A stretch of 64,000 bases of DNA from positions 32,772,343-32,836,342 of the forward strand of contig NC_080671.1 in NCBI RefSeq assembly GCF_030247195.1, given 5' to 3'. Shown one piece after another: positions 12,901 through 23,525 of the stretch (position 1 is the stretch's first letter; the number at the start of each line of letters is the position of its first letter). The position numbers were made by a program, and so were the translations under genes. This DNA is from Topomyia yanbarensis (Eukaryota > Arthropoda > Insecta > Diptera > Culicidae). Below the pieces are notes generated by a model, which worked only from the letters and a program-made list of their open reading frames with translations, was not told the DNA's origin and did not search any database.

Positions 12901-15900
12901 ATTACCAATACAGTTGTATCCAAATAATTAAAAAAAAGCAAAATAATGAACAGATATTAAGTTTTGGAACCTATAGACATTCTCCGTCGTATCAAAGATT
13001 TTCCGTAGTTCTTATTGTGGTGGCCTCGAGAAAACAATCATTGTATTTAATAATATGGGAGATAATTAATATAGAACTACCAATATTCGTACATTCGTTG
13101 AATGAATCATAAAATGCATCATTCTTCTTTCATGAGTTGTTCTTCAAGGTTATATATTTTCTTCTTGGACAGTTTTACCATGCATGCATGTAAGAACTAA
13201 TCTAAGTTAACCCTTACATGCCAAACTTTTTTCTAGAAACACGAAAAACCCGCTTTAATAGATGCTTCTTTCGCTGCGCTGGAAGCTGCTCAATATTTAC
13301 CTTGCGGTGCTCAATACAATTCTTCTAGAAAATTTACAATATTTTATACGCTAGGAAAAGATAGACGAAGACGGTCCAAATTGAAACGTTTTAGCAGTTT
13401 ACAATAATAATGAGAAATAATGAAGATATATCAAAATTTTATTTATCAGCGCTACCTGGAAATATCTCTGATAGTACTGCTCCAGCAGAGTTCTATCTGA
13501 CTAATAGCAATAACTTCAGTTCTAGGGGAAATACTTATAACTTTAAGCGCTTAAATGAAAGATAATAGTCCCAGTTATTAGTCCTACTTGCTTTTGTGAG
13601 TAAATTCTGCATAAATCAGAAATTTTGGCTATTTAAAAACGTTGCTGTTTATAAACAACATGGGCATAAAGGGGTTGATGTGCGTTATCCATACCTAAAT
13701 ACAAATGAGACTAATTTTAAACAAGAGAGTTTAGCCGATTTTAGTGTTGTGCAATGTATCTGTCATTTGCCGAGAAATTAACGCAAGCTGAGTTTCCCCA
13801 TGCCAAGCATTCGTTCTGATTCTTTTATTTGTGTGAATTTTTTTTAGGTATGCACGATAGCATAAGATGTTGATCGAGTTTGATCAGCTCCCAGAGTAAT
13901 TTCACAACATCAAAATATTTCAAACATTTGTGCTCTTACCACCCGAGGCTGTTACCACCACTAAGTGAAATCCTTAAAGTGATACTTCAAAATGATAATT
14001 TATGCTTATCGTCCATTATGCCCAACGTATATTATGACAAACGTCCATTATGCCTAACGTACGTATGCCAATCGTCAGTATGCTTAACGTATTTATGCCT
14101 AATGGGGTACACCCGTAACCCTACAAATGCAAGAAAAAAGATGGGCATGGAAGGGTTAAAATAGATATAATACTAAATATATGGGACTCTTATGCTTTAA
14201 CCCATTCATGCCCATGTTGTTTGTGGACAACAACGTTTTTAAACAGCTATGACTTTTGGTTGAGGCAACATTTGCTCACAAAAACAAGTAAGGCTAATAA
14301 ATGTGACTATTGCGTTTCATTTGAGTATTAACAGTTACAAGGATCCGCTCTAGAACTGAAGTTATTTTAATTAGACTGATTGGATTCAGATGGAGCAGTG
14401 CTGCCAGGGACAGTTTACGTTGAAGACGGAAAATGAATTTTTCATATATCTTCGTTATGTTGCAATATTTTTGAAAAGTGATAAATTCTATCAATTAAGA
14501 CAGTCTTTGCCTACAGTTTCCACGCAAGTGGACTTTTGTAAATATTCTAAAAAAAATTTATTGAGCATTGGAAGGTAAAAATTCAGCAGCTTCTAGCACT
14601 GCGAGGGTAGCACCTAGCTTTATGAAGAAAGGCTTTTCGTGTTTTGTTGACCCCACCGTTTTCAAGAAAAAATAGTTTTTAAACGCCACCGGAACTAGAA
14701 AAAAGTTGGGCATGAAAGGGTTAATGGACACTACAGTGTGGTTTGAGTTCTATTATGAAGTAGGCGAGCATAGGTCTTTCAACCCAAATTCTCACCAAAA
14801 CGCATATCCGGGAAGAAATTTCTCCTAGTATTAGGAGTAACGGATTCGTGGCAGGGTACGTGGCGGTAGGTCATGTAGCCTTACATTCATATTGTCATTT
14901 TCCATGTACATGAAAATCTTGCTTGCAATGCTGTCAATTTCAACCACCTGTTTTAGGTTGTTGTAAAACAAATTTTTCAGCTTGGTATAACCTGTGGAAT
15001 ATCAGTCCTGCATTGCGTAGGCGATGATACTGAGGATAGTCGACTTCCATAAGCCTAAGCTCCACTTGTACCGAAATACTCCAACTCATGAAGATTCAGT
15101 CATATAGAAACAAATTTGAAGTCAATGACTGCGGTGTTGGGTCGAAGCAGCAAGATTTCGAAAACTATTATATTACCATTGTTCTTGAAACAATGTACAC
15201 CAAATCGAAAGGCTGCTAGTTGTTGTTCGCGGTACACTGCGTTCCAGTTAGTCGAATCCAATCGGACGAAAACGATCAGAATACGATGGGTGATCTGAAG
15301 GATTTCGGTATAGCAGATCTGTTAGTGCTACATCAGGAAGAATGCTGCTACTCGATCAAAATCAATCATAAGAATTACAGAAAAACGAAATAACCGAGGC
15401 CATCTCAGATTCGCTGTTGAAGCTGGTATTTTCAGAAAAACAGCAAAGGAAGAAGTAAGAGGAAATGTAGCAGAAGTCCAAGTAGATGTTGACATTGTAG
15501 GTCAGCCTGTTGATATGCGATAACATGCTGTGCTGCCCAGTCGTCTGCCACTTGGTTAAAATCTCGATATAGGGATAGCTCAATCTGAGCTAAAATATCT
15601 GTAGGTTTCACTCAAGGAAGCCACCTAGGACAATTGAACTTTGTGCCTTCGATACATGCCGTTGTTTGTAAAATTGCTCTATGCTGCCATCGTGATGACC
15701 TACAAATATTTAGTTCTATAGGCTAGATCATTTAGAAATAGGGAAAAATTGGTGATGGCAGCGCTCCAAGTGGTCGAATATGGAAGCTTTTCGAAGCATT
15801 TTGTTGTTTGTAAACAGTTTCGCTACGTCTATCTATTTAACAGTAGTTCATAGCGTAGCTCCGAGATATTTCTCATGCGGAAGGAGAAAAAAAATTAATA

Positions 15901-18900
15901 CACAGTTACTCAAAAATGCAATAGTGTGAACCTGCGAGCTGGAAAAAATGCTGATTCGAGTGATTGAAAAGTACAAAGAAAATCTCATAACTTCTCCATA
16001 AACGTCATCCGAGTGTCAGAGTGGAATCGTTTACTGTCATCTGCGGTCGAAGGTCATACGACAAATCAAGTCTGATCCCAGTACCTCGGCCTATGATTAG
16101 ACGAAAAAACTGAATACTGTACTGTATACATGTTAGGGAGCAAGTGAACAATTCAACCTTAAATAACAAACAGCGTTCAGAACACAGGTCCGTAGGCTGC
16201 ACGACCACGTGCTTATTAAACTTGATGACTTGATCGACGATGAAATTTATGAGAATTTCAAGCAAAACCCGGGGTTCAAATTCTTTAAAGCTCCTATTCG
16301 CGATAATGTTCCTAGAAGGTTCCAGAATAAGTTCACAAAATATGATTTAGCAAGAGATGTATTCCTGTGATAATAAACCCAGATTTTTGTGACGGATAAG
16401 ATCATGCACTCGAAAGTATTTAAAAGGATGCCTCAATAAACACATTATTGCCATCATTAAGTCATATGACCAGTTACGTTTTAGCCATATTTAGCCCACT
16501 CTCAGAATAGCAAAGAAAGCGTGCCATGGCACAACGACAATGGAGCTGGTTCATCTCAAAAGAACTGAGGCCGCCAAATTGTTACCAGTTCCATCTCAGA
16601 AAGAAATCTAGGGTGACAATGAAGCGAAAACTAAAGATAAACACAGCTAGTTTTATTAAATGAAATGTTATTTCATTTGTTTCATCCTTAGAAAATTTAT
16701 GGACTGAAGAAATGGATTATATTTCTGATTTATGAGTACTTTCAATAGAATAGCCTAGTTTTAAGTGCCACCTAAGGTTTATTTTATCAATTTCGTTCTG
16801 AGTCAAAAAAGATTGTAATATTGGAAGTCTCAAAAACCTACGGATCTAAATAACCTGTGTCTGATATTAATGCGTTTAGTAGAATTTGGCTTTTGGAAAC
16901 TACAATACTATTTATGAATCTATGAAGTTAGAATGTAGGATGGCTATTATTATTGAAACGGCTCCTAGTTAAAATGATTACCAGGTTTTATAGAAATTAT
17001 CAAAAAACAAACTAAAACATGGTTGTCCCATCCATAAAGCTCACTAAAAATATAAATTTTGAACAGTGTTTTCTCGGCTTGCTGTTTTTCAATATGGGAC
17101 TCTTATGCTTTTATGGACAGTGTATAAAGTCACACCGTAGTAGTTGATGTTAAGCATTGCCGTACCTGTCCGTCTTTTCGTGATGATCACCCCTGGGTAC
17201 AAGAACGTTGACAGAGATGGCACAACAAAGAGAAGTGAGATCAATTTCAATTGAAATTTGACAGAACTGCCATACGGATGTTCTCAACGATGTTTGAACG
17301 ATGAGATTGCGACATGCCTGACCAATAACTTGCTTCCTGACTCCTTGCACTGAAAATATACGGCAAAATGTTCAAACCAAGCTACGTACGTCAGATGAAA
17401 ATGCAAATACCTTTTTCAATACAGCTTCTGGCTAAAAAGGAGGGGGTGTCCCCCCAGTGCGCAGCTCTGGATCCGCCAGTGGTCTTCGACTATCTTTTCC
17501 ATGCAATTGGAGCATTGTAAATATTCTTGGAGATTGTAATGTAGAAATGTAATGGAATTTAGAAATTGAGCAGCTTGCAGCACAGCAAAGGAAGCACTTA
17601 GCTTGATCAAAATAGGTTTATCGTTTTTCGTATCTTTCCAGAAGAAATCATTAGTCTATCTCTTGCGATTTAAAAGTTTTTGAGTAATTTTTGATCAAAT
17701 TAGTAAAAGTTTTAGAAACTTTTGAACGGGAAAAACGGACAGCCAACTCTAATTGCAATTAAAAATGCTACACCAACACTATAAAATTCAATAGATTTCT
17801 TTTGTTTTTCGTTGTCTTCAGTAAAGTTATAGATGATTTGAAAAAACTATTGTTTTTTTTTAAAAAAGTCCAATCTTCGAAAATACTCGAGATATGAAAA
17901 ATTATACGTTAATAAAAAATTTTGTATTTTGACGATTGAAATAACTTCATAGAATATACAGGGTGTTTGGTTCATGGTTAAGAACCTCTCGGGGGGTGAT
18001 AGACTGTCATATTTGGAGAAAAAAAATTGTTCTACACATACCATCAAATCTAAACCGATACAGAGTTATTGAACTTTTTGTGTAAAAAGCTTATTTGTCT
18101 TAAAATAATTCTAACTTTAAAAGTATACTTTGTATTTTAAATCTTTTAGTTCCATTCGAAAGGTGAGAAAATTTCCTATTCAATGGTGTTCTCATATCTT
18201 TTAGTTAATTAGTTTTAATTGCCTTTTTGTAAAGTAGTTAAAAGTTAGTTTTTGAGTAGGTTTTTGTTAATTTTCTCGAAATAATGAAGTATGATTATAA
18301 CAATATCCTTTATCCAAAAGTTGGGTTTTAGGACGATTCATAATTTGTTCTTGGACGACATATTCCTATCTCTTCTCATTTCTTTGTAATTTCATTACTA
18401 TACTTTTCCTGTAACCGACTTGCAAGTACTTAAAAGGCTCTAATCTGAAAAATATGCTTTATATCGTTATTTACAAGATTTTATTGGAAAGCTGAGAAAA
18501 TGTCCTGTCAGTGTATGTACAAATATCTTTTAGTTAAGTGTACTAATTGATTTTTTACTAACGAAATAACTCACAATTTGTGTTTTTTGAAGAGTTTTTT
18601 TAATTATTCTAATTATTAATCAACAAAATTTATCGTTACTATTGTTCATTTGATGCCCCTTAATGTTCTCTATAACTTTTTATTTGACACTTTGTCTATA
18701 TCTCTTTTCATTTTGCTGCTATTTAATAGTTAACACAGCATGACATCGCCACAAATGTAGTGGGTTCGAAATCGTTATTTTTGAATATGAAACGATGTGA
18801 TAAAAACGATTTTGTGTCGAAACCAAAAGAGATAATTGAATGCAGTCAAAGAAAGAACTGTAGAACTTTCTGAGATGCATTATTTCCAAGATAATAATGG

Positions 18901-21062
18901 TGATGTTTATTATTTACTATTTTAAGAAAATTAACGAAAATGCAAATAATAGCACTAACTTTAAACTAATTTACTTCTAAAAGAATACTAAATTCACTTA
19001 ACTGAAAGGTATAAATACATTTTTCTCTGTAAAATTTTCCTGGCATTCGAATAAAAAGAAAAAAGTACAATAAGTACCATACTTTTTCAATTAGAGCTGG
19101 TATTAGTGAAAATAAGATAAGAATATCCAAGTTGAATAACCCAAACTCATGAAAATAAGAAAAGGTAAGTGTATCATGTCAAAGAACGAATTATGCAGCT
19201 CTTCAAGACTAACAATCTGGATTATTAAAATGATGAGGTTAACTATTAGGATTTTCAAGAAATGAACGAAAATCGATTAAAATTGTTCAATTTTCACTAA
19301 ATTACTTTGAAAAGTCCACTTAAACTCATTAGCTGTAACATATGAGGGCATCACTCAATGCGAAATTTTCTCACCTTCCCAGTGGACCTAAAATATTTGA
19401 AATACAAAGTATGCTTTTTGAGTTAGAGGAATTTTAAAACAAATAAGTTTTTTACACATAAAGTTCAACAACTCTGTAACGGTTGAGATTTGATGGTATG
19501 TGTAGAACAATTTTTTTCTCCAAATATGACAGGCTATCACCCCCCGAGAGGTTCTTAACCATGAACCAAACACCCTGTATAAAACTCGTAGGAATGATAA
19601 TTGAATAGATATTTAGAAAAAAAAAATTTTTTTGGGGTCATCCAAATATAACTTCTCAAGCATTACAAAAAGGGACTTCATGTGTTCAGAAAAAATATTT
19701 ATAAAAGCAAATTTTTAAAGACGTTAGCTCATTTCTTTTATCAAAAAAAAATTGTTGTTGAAAAATCTCACTTATAGGAGGATTAATCACGAAAATCACA
19801 GCAGCAAATTGCAGACCTTACAATTTTGATAAATAGTCCGCAAACTATTGACGTAAAATCAGCCGTTTCCACACTAACAACTAATCACCATTTGAAACAC
19901 TTTATTTTTTCAAAAATTGCGAAATAATTTAGAAATTACACGAGATAAGCCGTTGTTGTAATATAGAAAGTTGTTCATTTTGATAATTCAAACCATTGTA
20001 CGGAACATACCGAACTTGTCAGAATTATATTTAAATGTTATAGAAATGAATTGGCTTTAAGGGGATAATCCACAAACAAGCAACAATAATGTTGAAGATA
20101 TTAAAGATGAAGACTTCGTGTCTTCAGCAAAGTTGTTGGTAAAAGCTTGCTCTACAATTTTGCAGAAGACATAATTTTAATTTAGTAGATATGTATATCT
20201 CACTTTTAGGGAGATTAATCATCAAAATAACAACACCATATGGAAGGGCTTGTAATATTCACAAATTTCTCCGAAGACATCGTTGACCCAAATCTAACGA
20301 TTTAGGTATAATCAATAGATCGCACGGCGAAAACAACCACTGTGTGGCGGCGCACATGTCAGCTTAATCGTACTTCCTGCGTAAACGTCTGACTAATGAG
20401 ATGAATAAGGGTTCAGCTGCCCGTGTTAAATAGTTCGTTTAGTTTTAACGGCTTTCAATTAGCTAGAGATTACTTGAGAAAGATACAATAGTTTACGAGT
20501 CACATATTACTCAAGAGGTCGTGAGGTTAAATTACGAATATACTATTCGGGTCATATGAGCAGGCTTTCGAACTGAACCCGGTGTCTTCTACTGACACTT
20601 AATCTATGTAAATTGTTTACAGAAAGGCTGATTATTGGAACTATTACCTTTTTAAAAATTTAAATTTGGTGTAGAATACTATGATCGAACAAAAAAATTA
20701 CTTTTTCACCTAAAGCGATAGAAAGTTGTTTTCTTCGACAAAGTTTTTCATATACATATTCGAGAAGAATTTAGCTGAATTTAGTGATCAATAGCAATAT
20801 GCAATCTTCGAACACCCAATAATGGAAATTTTTATCATCCGGCTGCTCTATGGCAACACCACCATCCAATAATTTAAAAAACTATAAACTTAACACTCGA
20901 TTACCTTCACTATTCCAGAACCAACATCGAAAAGCTGACATTCGACTTCAACGTCTACCTGCCGAAGTTGTCCTTCCGTGGAAAGTACGACCTCAAGATG
21001 CGGCTGCTGCTGCTGAACATTGCTGGCAGCGGAGACCTGAAGGGTGTGATCGGTAAGGGCAT

Positions 21063-21146
<84 letters not shown>

Positions 21147-21537
21147 ACTGGCTTCCTGCTTCCTCGCAGTCCCTGTGTAATTAAAATCGTTGTTTAACCC
21201 CCTGCTCTTATAATCGCCTTCCCCCTCCCGAACAGAGAACTCACGCGCACGTGTCAAGCTGTACAACGAGAAATACGACAAGGACGGTCAGCAGTACATG
21301 CGCGTCAAGCGCCTGCTCGTTAAGATCCAGATCGAGAAGGGTCAGTTCGATCTGAAGGACCTCTTCAACGGTGACCCGGTGCTGAGTCAGGTTGGCAATC
21401 AGTTCATCAACGACAACTCGCGGCTCTTTCTGGATGAGCTGACACCCGGTTTGGAGCGGAGTCTGTCGGAGACGTTCAAAAACACGGCAAACGAAATCCT
21501 ACAGACGGCAACCATGAACGACATATTCCCGGAGTGA
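3751..21537 (+). CDS. Takeout/JHBP-family secreted lipid-carrier protein, gene 1 (first exon missing)
   Basis: Three coding exons: 3751-3988, 20919-21052 and 21236-21537, stop TGA. The family consists of secreted proteins with a long tubular hydrophobic pocket that bind juvenile hormone or other lipophilic ligands in haemolymph or sensory tissue. About 224 residues are present against roughly 240-260 for the family; the missing part is the N-terminal signal-peptide exon. Two Cys separated by nine residues near the start form the conserved N-terminal disulfide. The remainder has the alternating hydrophobic pattern, a G-K-Y motif after PKLSFR, a DLFNGDP motif and the usual amphipathic C-terminal helix ending DIFPE. 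Junction phases agree: AA+A gives Lys, G+AG gives Glu. The introns are 16.9 kb (full of transposons) and 183 bp. A tandem paralogue with the same exon lengths starts at 45265. Family assignment is strong; ligand and exact orthology are unknown. Confidence 0.9.
4345..5181 (-). pseudogene. Tc1/mariner-type (D37E-like) transposase remnant
   Basis: Reading the minus strand gives a broken transposase. It starts near MASKQEEQRRK and contains FMVQEDETY (first catalytic Asp region), then NQKIYIQVCLEKRLL, LIWLDLATL (second Asp) and NPPKRPEHRLKKNWGQ, where the third acidic residue is expected. This order and spacing fit the mosquito D37E lineage of the IS630/Tc1/mariner superfamily. Several in-frame stops and frameshifts make it dead, and the terminal acidic residue appears replaced. 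It lies antisense in the large intron of gene 1. Terminal repeats were not resolved with confidence. The sequence just outside (GGGTGTGACG near 4176) may be one end. Confidence 0.65.
5346..5839. other. Intron sequence, no gene recognised
   Basis: Lies between the mariner-like remnant and the Jockey/CR1-type element. No repeat partner or domain was seen. Confidence 0.4.
5944..7168 (+). pseudogene. Endonuclease domain of Jockey/CR1-type element
   Basis: An APE-type endonuclease. DLRLYY is followed by TAA at 6160-6162 where the family has Gln (YYQNVRG), then NVRGLRTK continues in frame. Next come VLTETWLDD (catalytic Glu), GGGVLIAV, IGAIYIPP, VLGDFNQPGLTW (catalytic Asp/Asn) and RFLDLVF. A frameshift near 6780 moves the reading into the frame ending at 7168, which holds the linker up to KALRAYTNRR. 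The protein would have nicked target DNA for target-primed reverse transcription. Confidence 0.85.
7122..8613 (+). pseudogene. Reverse-transcriptase and C-terminal part of Jockey/CR1-type element
   Basis: Fragments in order: a pre-RT linker (TGLPSRMVYNGEVAT to about 7508); RT core from YTDLKAAFDTVNHEIL (7534) with SGVPKGSTLGPLLFSLF and the catalytic box as FFADDLK, where YADD is usual; VKDLGVILDERLTY; then, after a frameshift near 8100, a C-terminal domain (RIEAVQRKFIRYALRQLPW to the stop at 8613). Part of the fingers subdomain is deleted before 7534. Confidence 0.85.
8691..9996. other. Intron sequence, no gene recognised
   Basis: AT-rich, with a short imperfect palindrome around 8828-8855 (GTAGTATGAGTAGTACTATCC). 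No domain or strong repeat partner was identified. Confidence 0.4.
9999..11618 (-). mobile_element. Modular TA-flanked terminal-repeat element, copy A
   Basis: Begins TA|CAGGGTGTTTGGTTCATG and ends with its inverted copy CATGAACCAAACACCCTG|TA. The terminal inverted repeats run at least 200 bp. Internally a block beginning with a CTCTAA...AAAAATATRCTTT pattern and containing TTGGAAAGSTGAGAAAAT and ATCTTTTAGTTAAGTG recurs twice from each end, pointing inward, so the element is built of four diverged modules. No transposase is encoded. Copy A lies in opposite orientation to copies B and C and is the most diverged. TA target and CAGGG termini suggest a Tc1/mariner-superfamily relative; that is inference. 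Confidence 0.75.
11621..12037. other. Intron sequence, diverged repeat
   Basis: The stretch CCGTAG..TTATGTTAAG (11630 onward) loosely resembles 17128 onward. Both may be old copies of one dispersed repeat. No gene seen. Confidence 0.35.
12532..14114. mobile_element. Element with terminal repeats made of 15-16-bp motif arrays
   Basis: Both ends start GGGTG and carry inverted arrays of a short unit with consensus ACGTTAGGCATAATGG: about six units at 12541-12632 and about seven, inverted, at 14000-14104. The arrays form terminal inverted repeats of roughly 100 bp. The interior has no transposase and itself contains another TTAA element (13211-13674). It sits inside copy 1 of the TTAA element. 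The flanks (GAA / TAA) could be a 3-bp target duplication of the PIF/Harbinger kind, but this is weak. Confidence 0.65.
13211..13674 (-). mobile_element. TTAA-type element, copy 3 (inverted, nested)
   Basis: Flanked by TTAA (13207-13210) and degenerate TTGA (13675-13678). Starts CCCTTACATGCCAAACTTTT and ends AACAACATGGGCATAAAGGGG, the reverse-complement arrangement of the 14201-14720 copy. Non-coding. Nested inside the motif-array element, which is nested inside another copy of this same family. Confidence 0.7.
14201..14720 (+). mobile_element. TTAA-type element, copy 2 (uninterrupted)
   Basis: TTAA at 14197-14200 and 14721-14724. Terminal repeats CCCATTCATGCCCA and TGGGCATGAAAGGG match at 13 of 14 positions. 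It is 520 bp and non-coding. A related unoccupied site exists at 17091-17122, where ATGGGACTCTTATGCTTT runs directly into ATGGACA. Target and ends are as expected for piggyBac-type MITEs. Confidence 0.75.
14725..17090. other. Intron sequence, unclassified
   Basis: No recognised gene. Around 16180-16370 the + strand has a short protein-like stretch (LHDHVLIKLDDLIDDEIYEN) after upstream stops. It may be an old transposon fragment, but no family was recognised. Confidence 0.35.
17091..17640. repeat. Unoccupied-site paralogue and TTAA-element fragment
   Basis: 17091-17122 matches both flanks of the TTAA element at 14201-14720 without the insertion. 17510-17640 resembles the internal part of that element (attgagcagcttgcagcac, then gcacttagcttgat) and is a partial copy. 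Confidence 0.5.
17641..17955. other. Intron sequence, no gene recognised
   Basis: AT-rich spacer directly before modular element copy B; nothing identified. Confidence 0.4.
17959..19577 (+). mobile_element. Modular TA-flanked terminal-repeat element, copy B
   Basis: TA|CAGGGTGTTTGGTTCATGG at the left and CATGAACCAAACACCCTG|TA at the right; 1619 bp. Same internal order as copy C, with high similarity over the whole length. Contains the four inward-pointing modules and a central GTGGGTTCGAAATCG. No transposase. Confidence 0.78.
19580..20918. other. Intron sequence with dispersed repeat
   Basis: 20080-20330 (phrases such as cttcagcaaagttgttgg, gggagattaatcatcaaaat and tctccgaagacatcgttgac) belongs to the repeat family also seen near 29940-30210 and 33180-33430; 19690-19900 is a further diverged copy. 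The end of the stretch is the acceptor (TATTCCAG) of the next coding exon. Confidence 0.45.
20919..21052 (+). CDS. Gene 1, middle coding exon
   Basis: Acceptor TATTCCAG, donor GTAAGG. Encodes TNIEKLTFDFNVYLPKLSF, the G-K-Y motif, a run of leucines and GSGDLKGVI, the family's central strand region. 134 nt, one codon longer than the equivalent exon of gene 2 (131 nt). Confidence 0.9.
21066..21142. repeat. (CT)n microsatellite
   Basis: Nearly pure CT dinucleotide repeat with one TTT interruption, starting 14 bases after the donor of the middle exon, in the 183-bp intron of gene 1. Confidence 0.95.
21236..21537 (+). CDS. Gene 1, last coding exon
   Basis: Acceptor CGAACAG. First codon completed from the previous exon (G+AG). 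Encodes ENSRARVKLYNEKYDKDG through DLFNGDP and FINDNSRLFLDEL to DIFPE and TGA. 302 nt, identical in length to the last exon of gene 2. Confidence 0.92.
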
Positions 21538-21542
21538 AACGA

Positions 21543-21548
21543 AATAAA
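21543..21548 (+). other. Candidate polyadenylation signal, gene 1
   Basis: AATAAA lies six bases after the stop codon. This would give a very short 3' UTR, so a downstream signal may be used instead. Confidence 0.4.
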
Positions 21549-23525
21549 CAAAAACCCTAATCCAACAAACAGCCCCATCTTTGCGGGGTTGCGGCAATCG
21601 AAACACCAAAAAAGTGCTCTCAAGCCTCCTACCAACTAATTACATACATACTACTGTTCAGTATGAGCGACTTTAGTTTTAGCGGCGCACGGTTTTCCGA
21701 TGAGTGCTGCGATCGACTTAATACCGGGTGCAGTTCAGTGATCTTTTTGATTTCAGGGGCACAGGTTTTACATCGTGCACCGGGACGCAGCTGTCTGTGA
21801 TTGATTTGTTTGTGTGTGTAAATATTTTATGATTGTAACGAAATGTAGTTTTTAAGCGTGAGAAGGTAAACATTTTTGGTAACCAAACTTGATGAATAAG
21901 GGAAACACGGTTGTTCTTACCCAAACAAAAGCTTCGATGCCAAAAAAAAACAAATATATATATGAAGATGAAATCCCACAGAACGGCTTTCGTCATTCGC
22001 AATTCTTCCTGTTTGCTTTATTTTTTGTCGATGCTGAATAATCTGAAGTATCCGAAAAATGACCTTGAGTACTGATAGAATCACCTACAGTCAAGACTTG
22101 TACTGTACGGACCCTGTTCATGGGGTTGTCAATCGTTGTTTGTTGTTTGTCTAAGAGGTGAGTACTTTGTTGACGTTTCTGGTGGTTCCATGTTCCAAAG
22201 CATAAATGTTTATTTTTATCCACAACTGATCATTTGGAGGTTTGTAATTAATAAAAAGGTTAACATTGCTAGTATAGAAAAAAAATACTGATGGCAAAAT
22301 CATATCTTGTAAGTGAGGACTGTTCCTCGAGCATATAGCAACTTTAGTTTCTGGAATGCCAATCCGGTTTGCGAAGTTTACCCTTAGCCGATTGTAAATG
22401 TTGATTTTACTCTTGTAGTAAACAGATTGTTTTGGGCAGAAACGATAAGTGAACAAAAAATATTTGCTTAGTGCAAATAGGGTAGACGCTCACTAACTCA
22501 TCTCATTACCTCTATTCATCTCATTTCCTGATTACTCAACTTTAAACAAAAAATACGACAACACGACTTTACAGAATCATCCATTTCAATAGCGAAAAAA
22601 AATTCTTTCGAGTTGAACAAATATTTTAGCGTTTATCAATTTCTTAAAATAGTCACAGTAAATTTATAATCATTTGAAAATAGTTTTGAGTCCGCAGCTG
22701 AAAATTCCTTGCTAGATGACTTTAAATCACACCTTCATAAACCAAACAATCAATCAATCAATATTGCTAGATGATCAGTTTCTAGGCAAAATTATCTCAG
22801 AAATCTTGAATTTGCATCTTGTACTGTAGCCAGATAAAAGTTTTGTACGAGAGTATGCAGACATGAGTTTTGTACATGGGTGTGTGGAGGATCACTAGTA
22901 GAATACTTCTAACGTTCCAAAACAGGAGTCCCGTTCCAAAATTTTTACTAATTTTGTAGAATGAACAATTAGTGTAAATAACAAAAATAATTGATTTTGT
23001 GAAAGCAGTGATTATCTGCACCATGATTGGTCCGTACTATTCGACCGAGCGAGCTAGCGTTGTTAGCATGGTTCCTTTATCGTCAAATTCATCAGTTTAC
23101 TTTTTGACGCCGTAGCAGCTGCAGCATGATTGCAGTTGCCCGTCATATGCAGATCGCTCGTTGGTTAGCCAGAGTCGTCAATATGTGGAGGGATGTGGCG
23201 CTTGAGAGACTCAATCAAAAACGTGAAGTTATAAATAGAAGTGCTGCGTGTCCGATTGTATCATTCTTGGCTCGCCTGTCAAACGAGCAACATCATGACT
23301 ACAATGTCCGGACGGTACAATAAGCGGTTAAACACCGTCAACCATGTTCGAATTTGCATTCGTTTCTTTGCTGTGTGCAAAGCATATCACGCGCGCGGTT
23401 TTAAACGTACGAGTATAGTAATGCTGTGGTATAGTTCGAGTCGTGTACACTTGATGATTTGCAAAATTAAGTTAGTAGGTTGGGATTGGACTGAGTTCAG
23501 CACACTGCAGGGTGCGACGTGTTAG
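21549..23525. other. Intergenic sequence, no gene recognised
   Basis: 3' flank of gene 1. No domain-bearing frame. It ends abruptly at the truncated 3' side of a minus-strand retroelement. Confidence 0.45.

Larger units (their letters stand above)
12042..14155 (+). mobile_element. TTAA-type element, copy 1, interrupted by a nested element
   Basis: The left end (after degenerate TTGA at 12038-12041) reads CTCCTTTATTCCCATGTTG. The right end reads GATGGGCATGGAAGGG followed by TTAA at 14156-14159. These match the ends of the uninterrupted copy at 14201-14720. The body 12042-12530 aligns with the left and middle of that copy, and 14115-14155 aligns with its last 45 bases, so 12532-14114 was inserted into it. 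It is non-coding, and TTAA flanks suggest a piggyBac-type MITE. Confidence 0.7.

Noticed and set aside
16180..16370. Short protein-like frame with LIDDEIYEN
   Set aside because: Stops on both sides, no recognised family, and no repeat partner in the window.
21543..21548. Certain polyadenylation site for gene 1
   Set aside because: The AATAAA is only six bases past the stop, so it is kept only as a low-confidence candidate.
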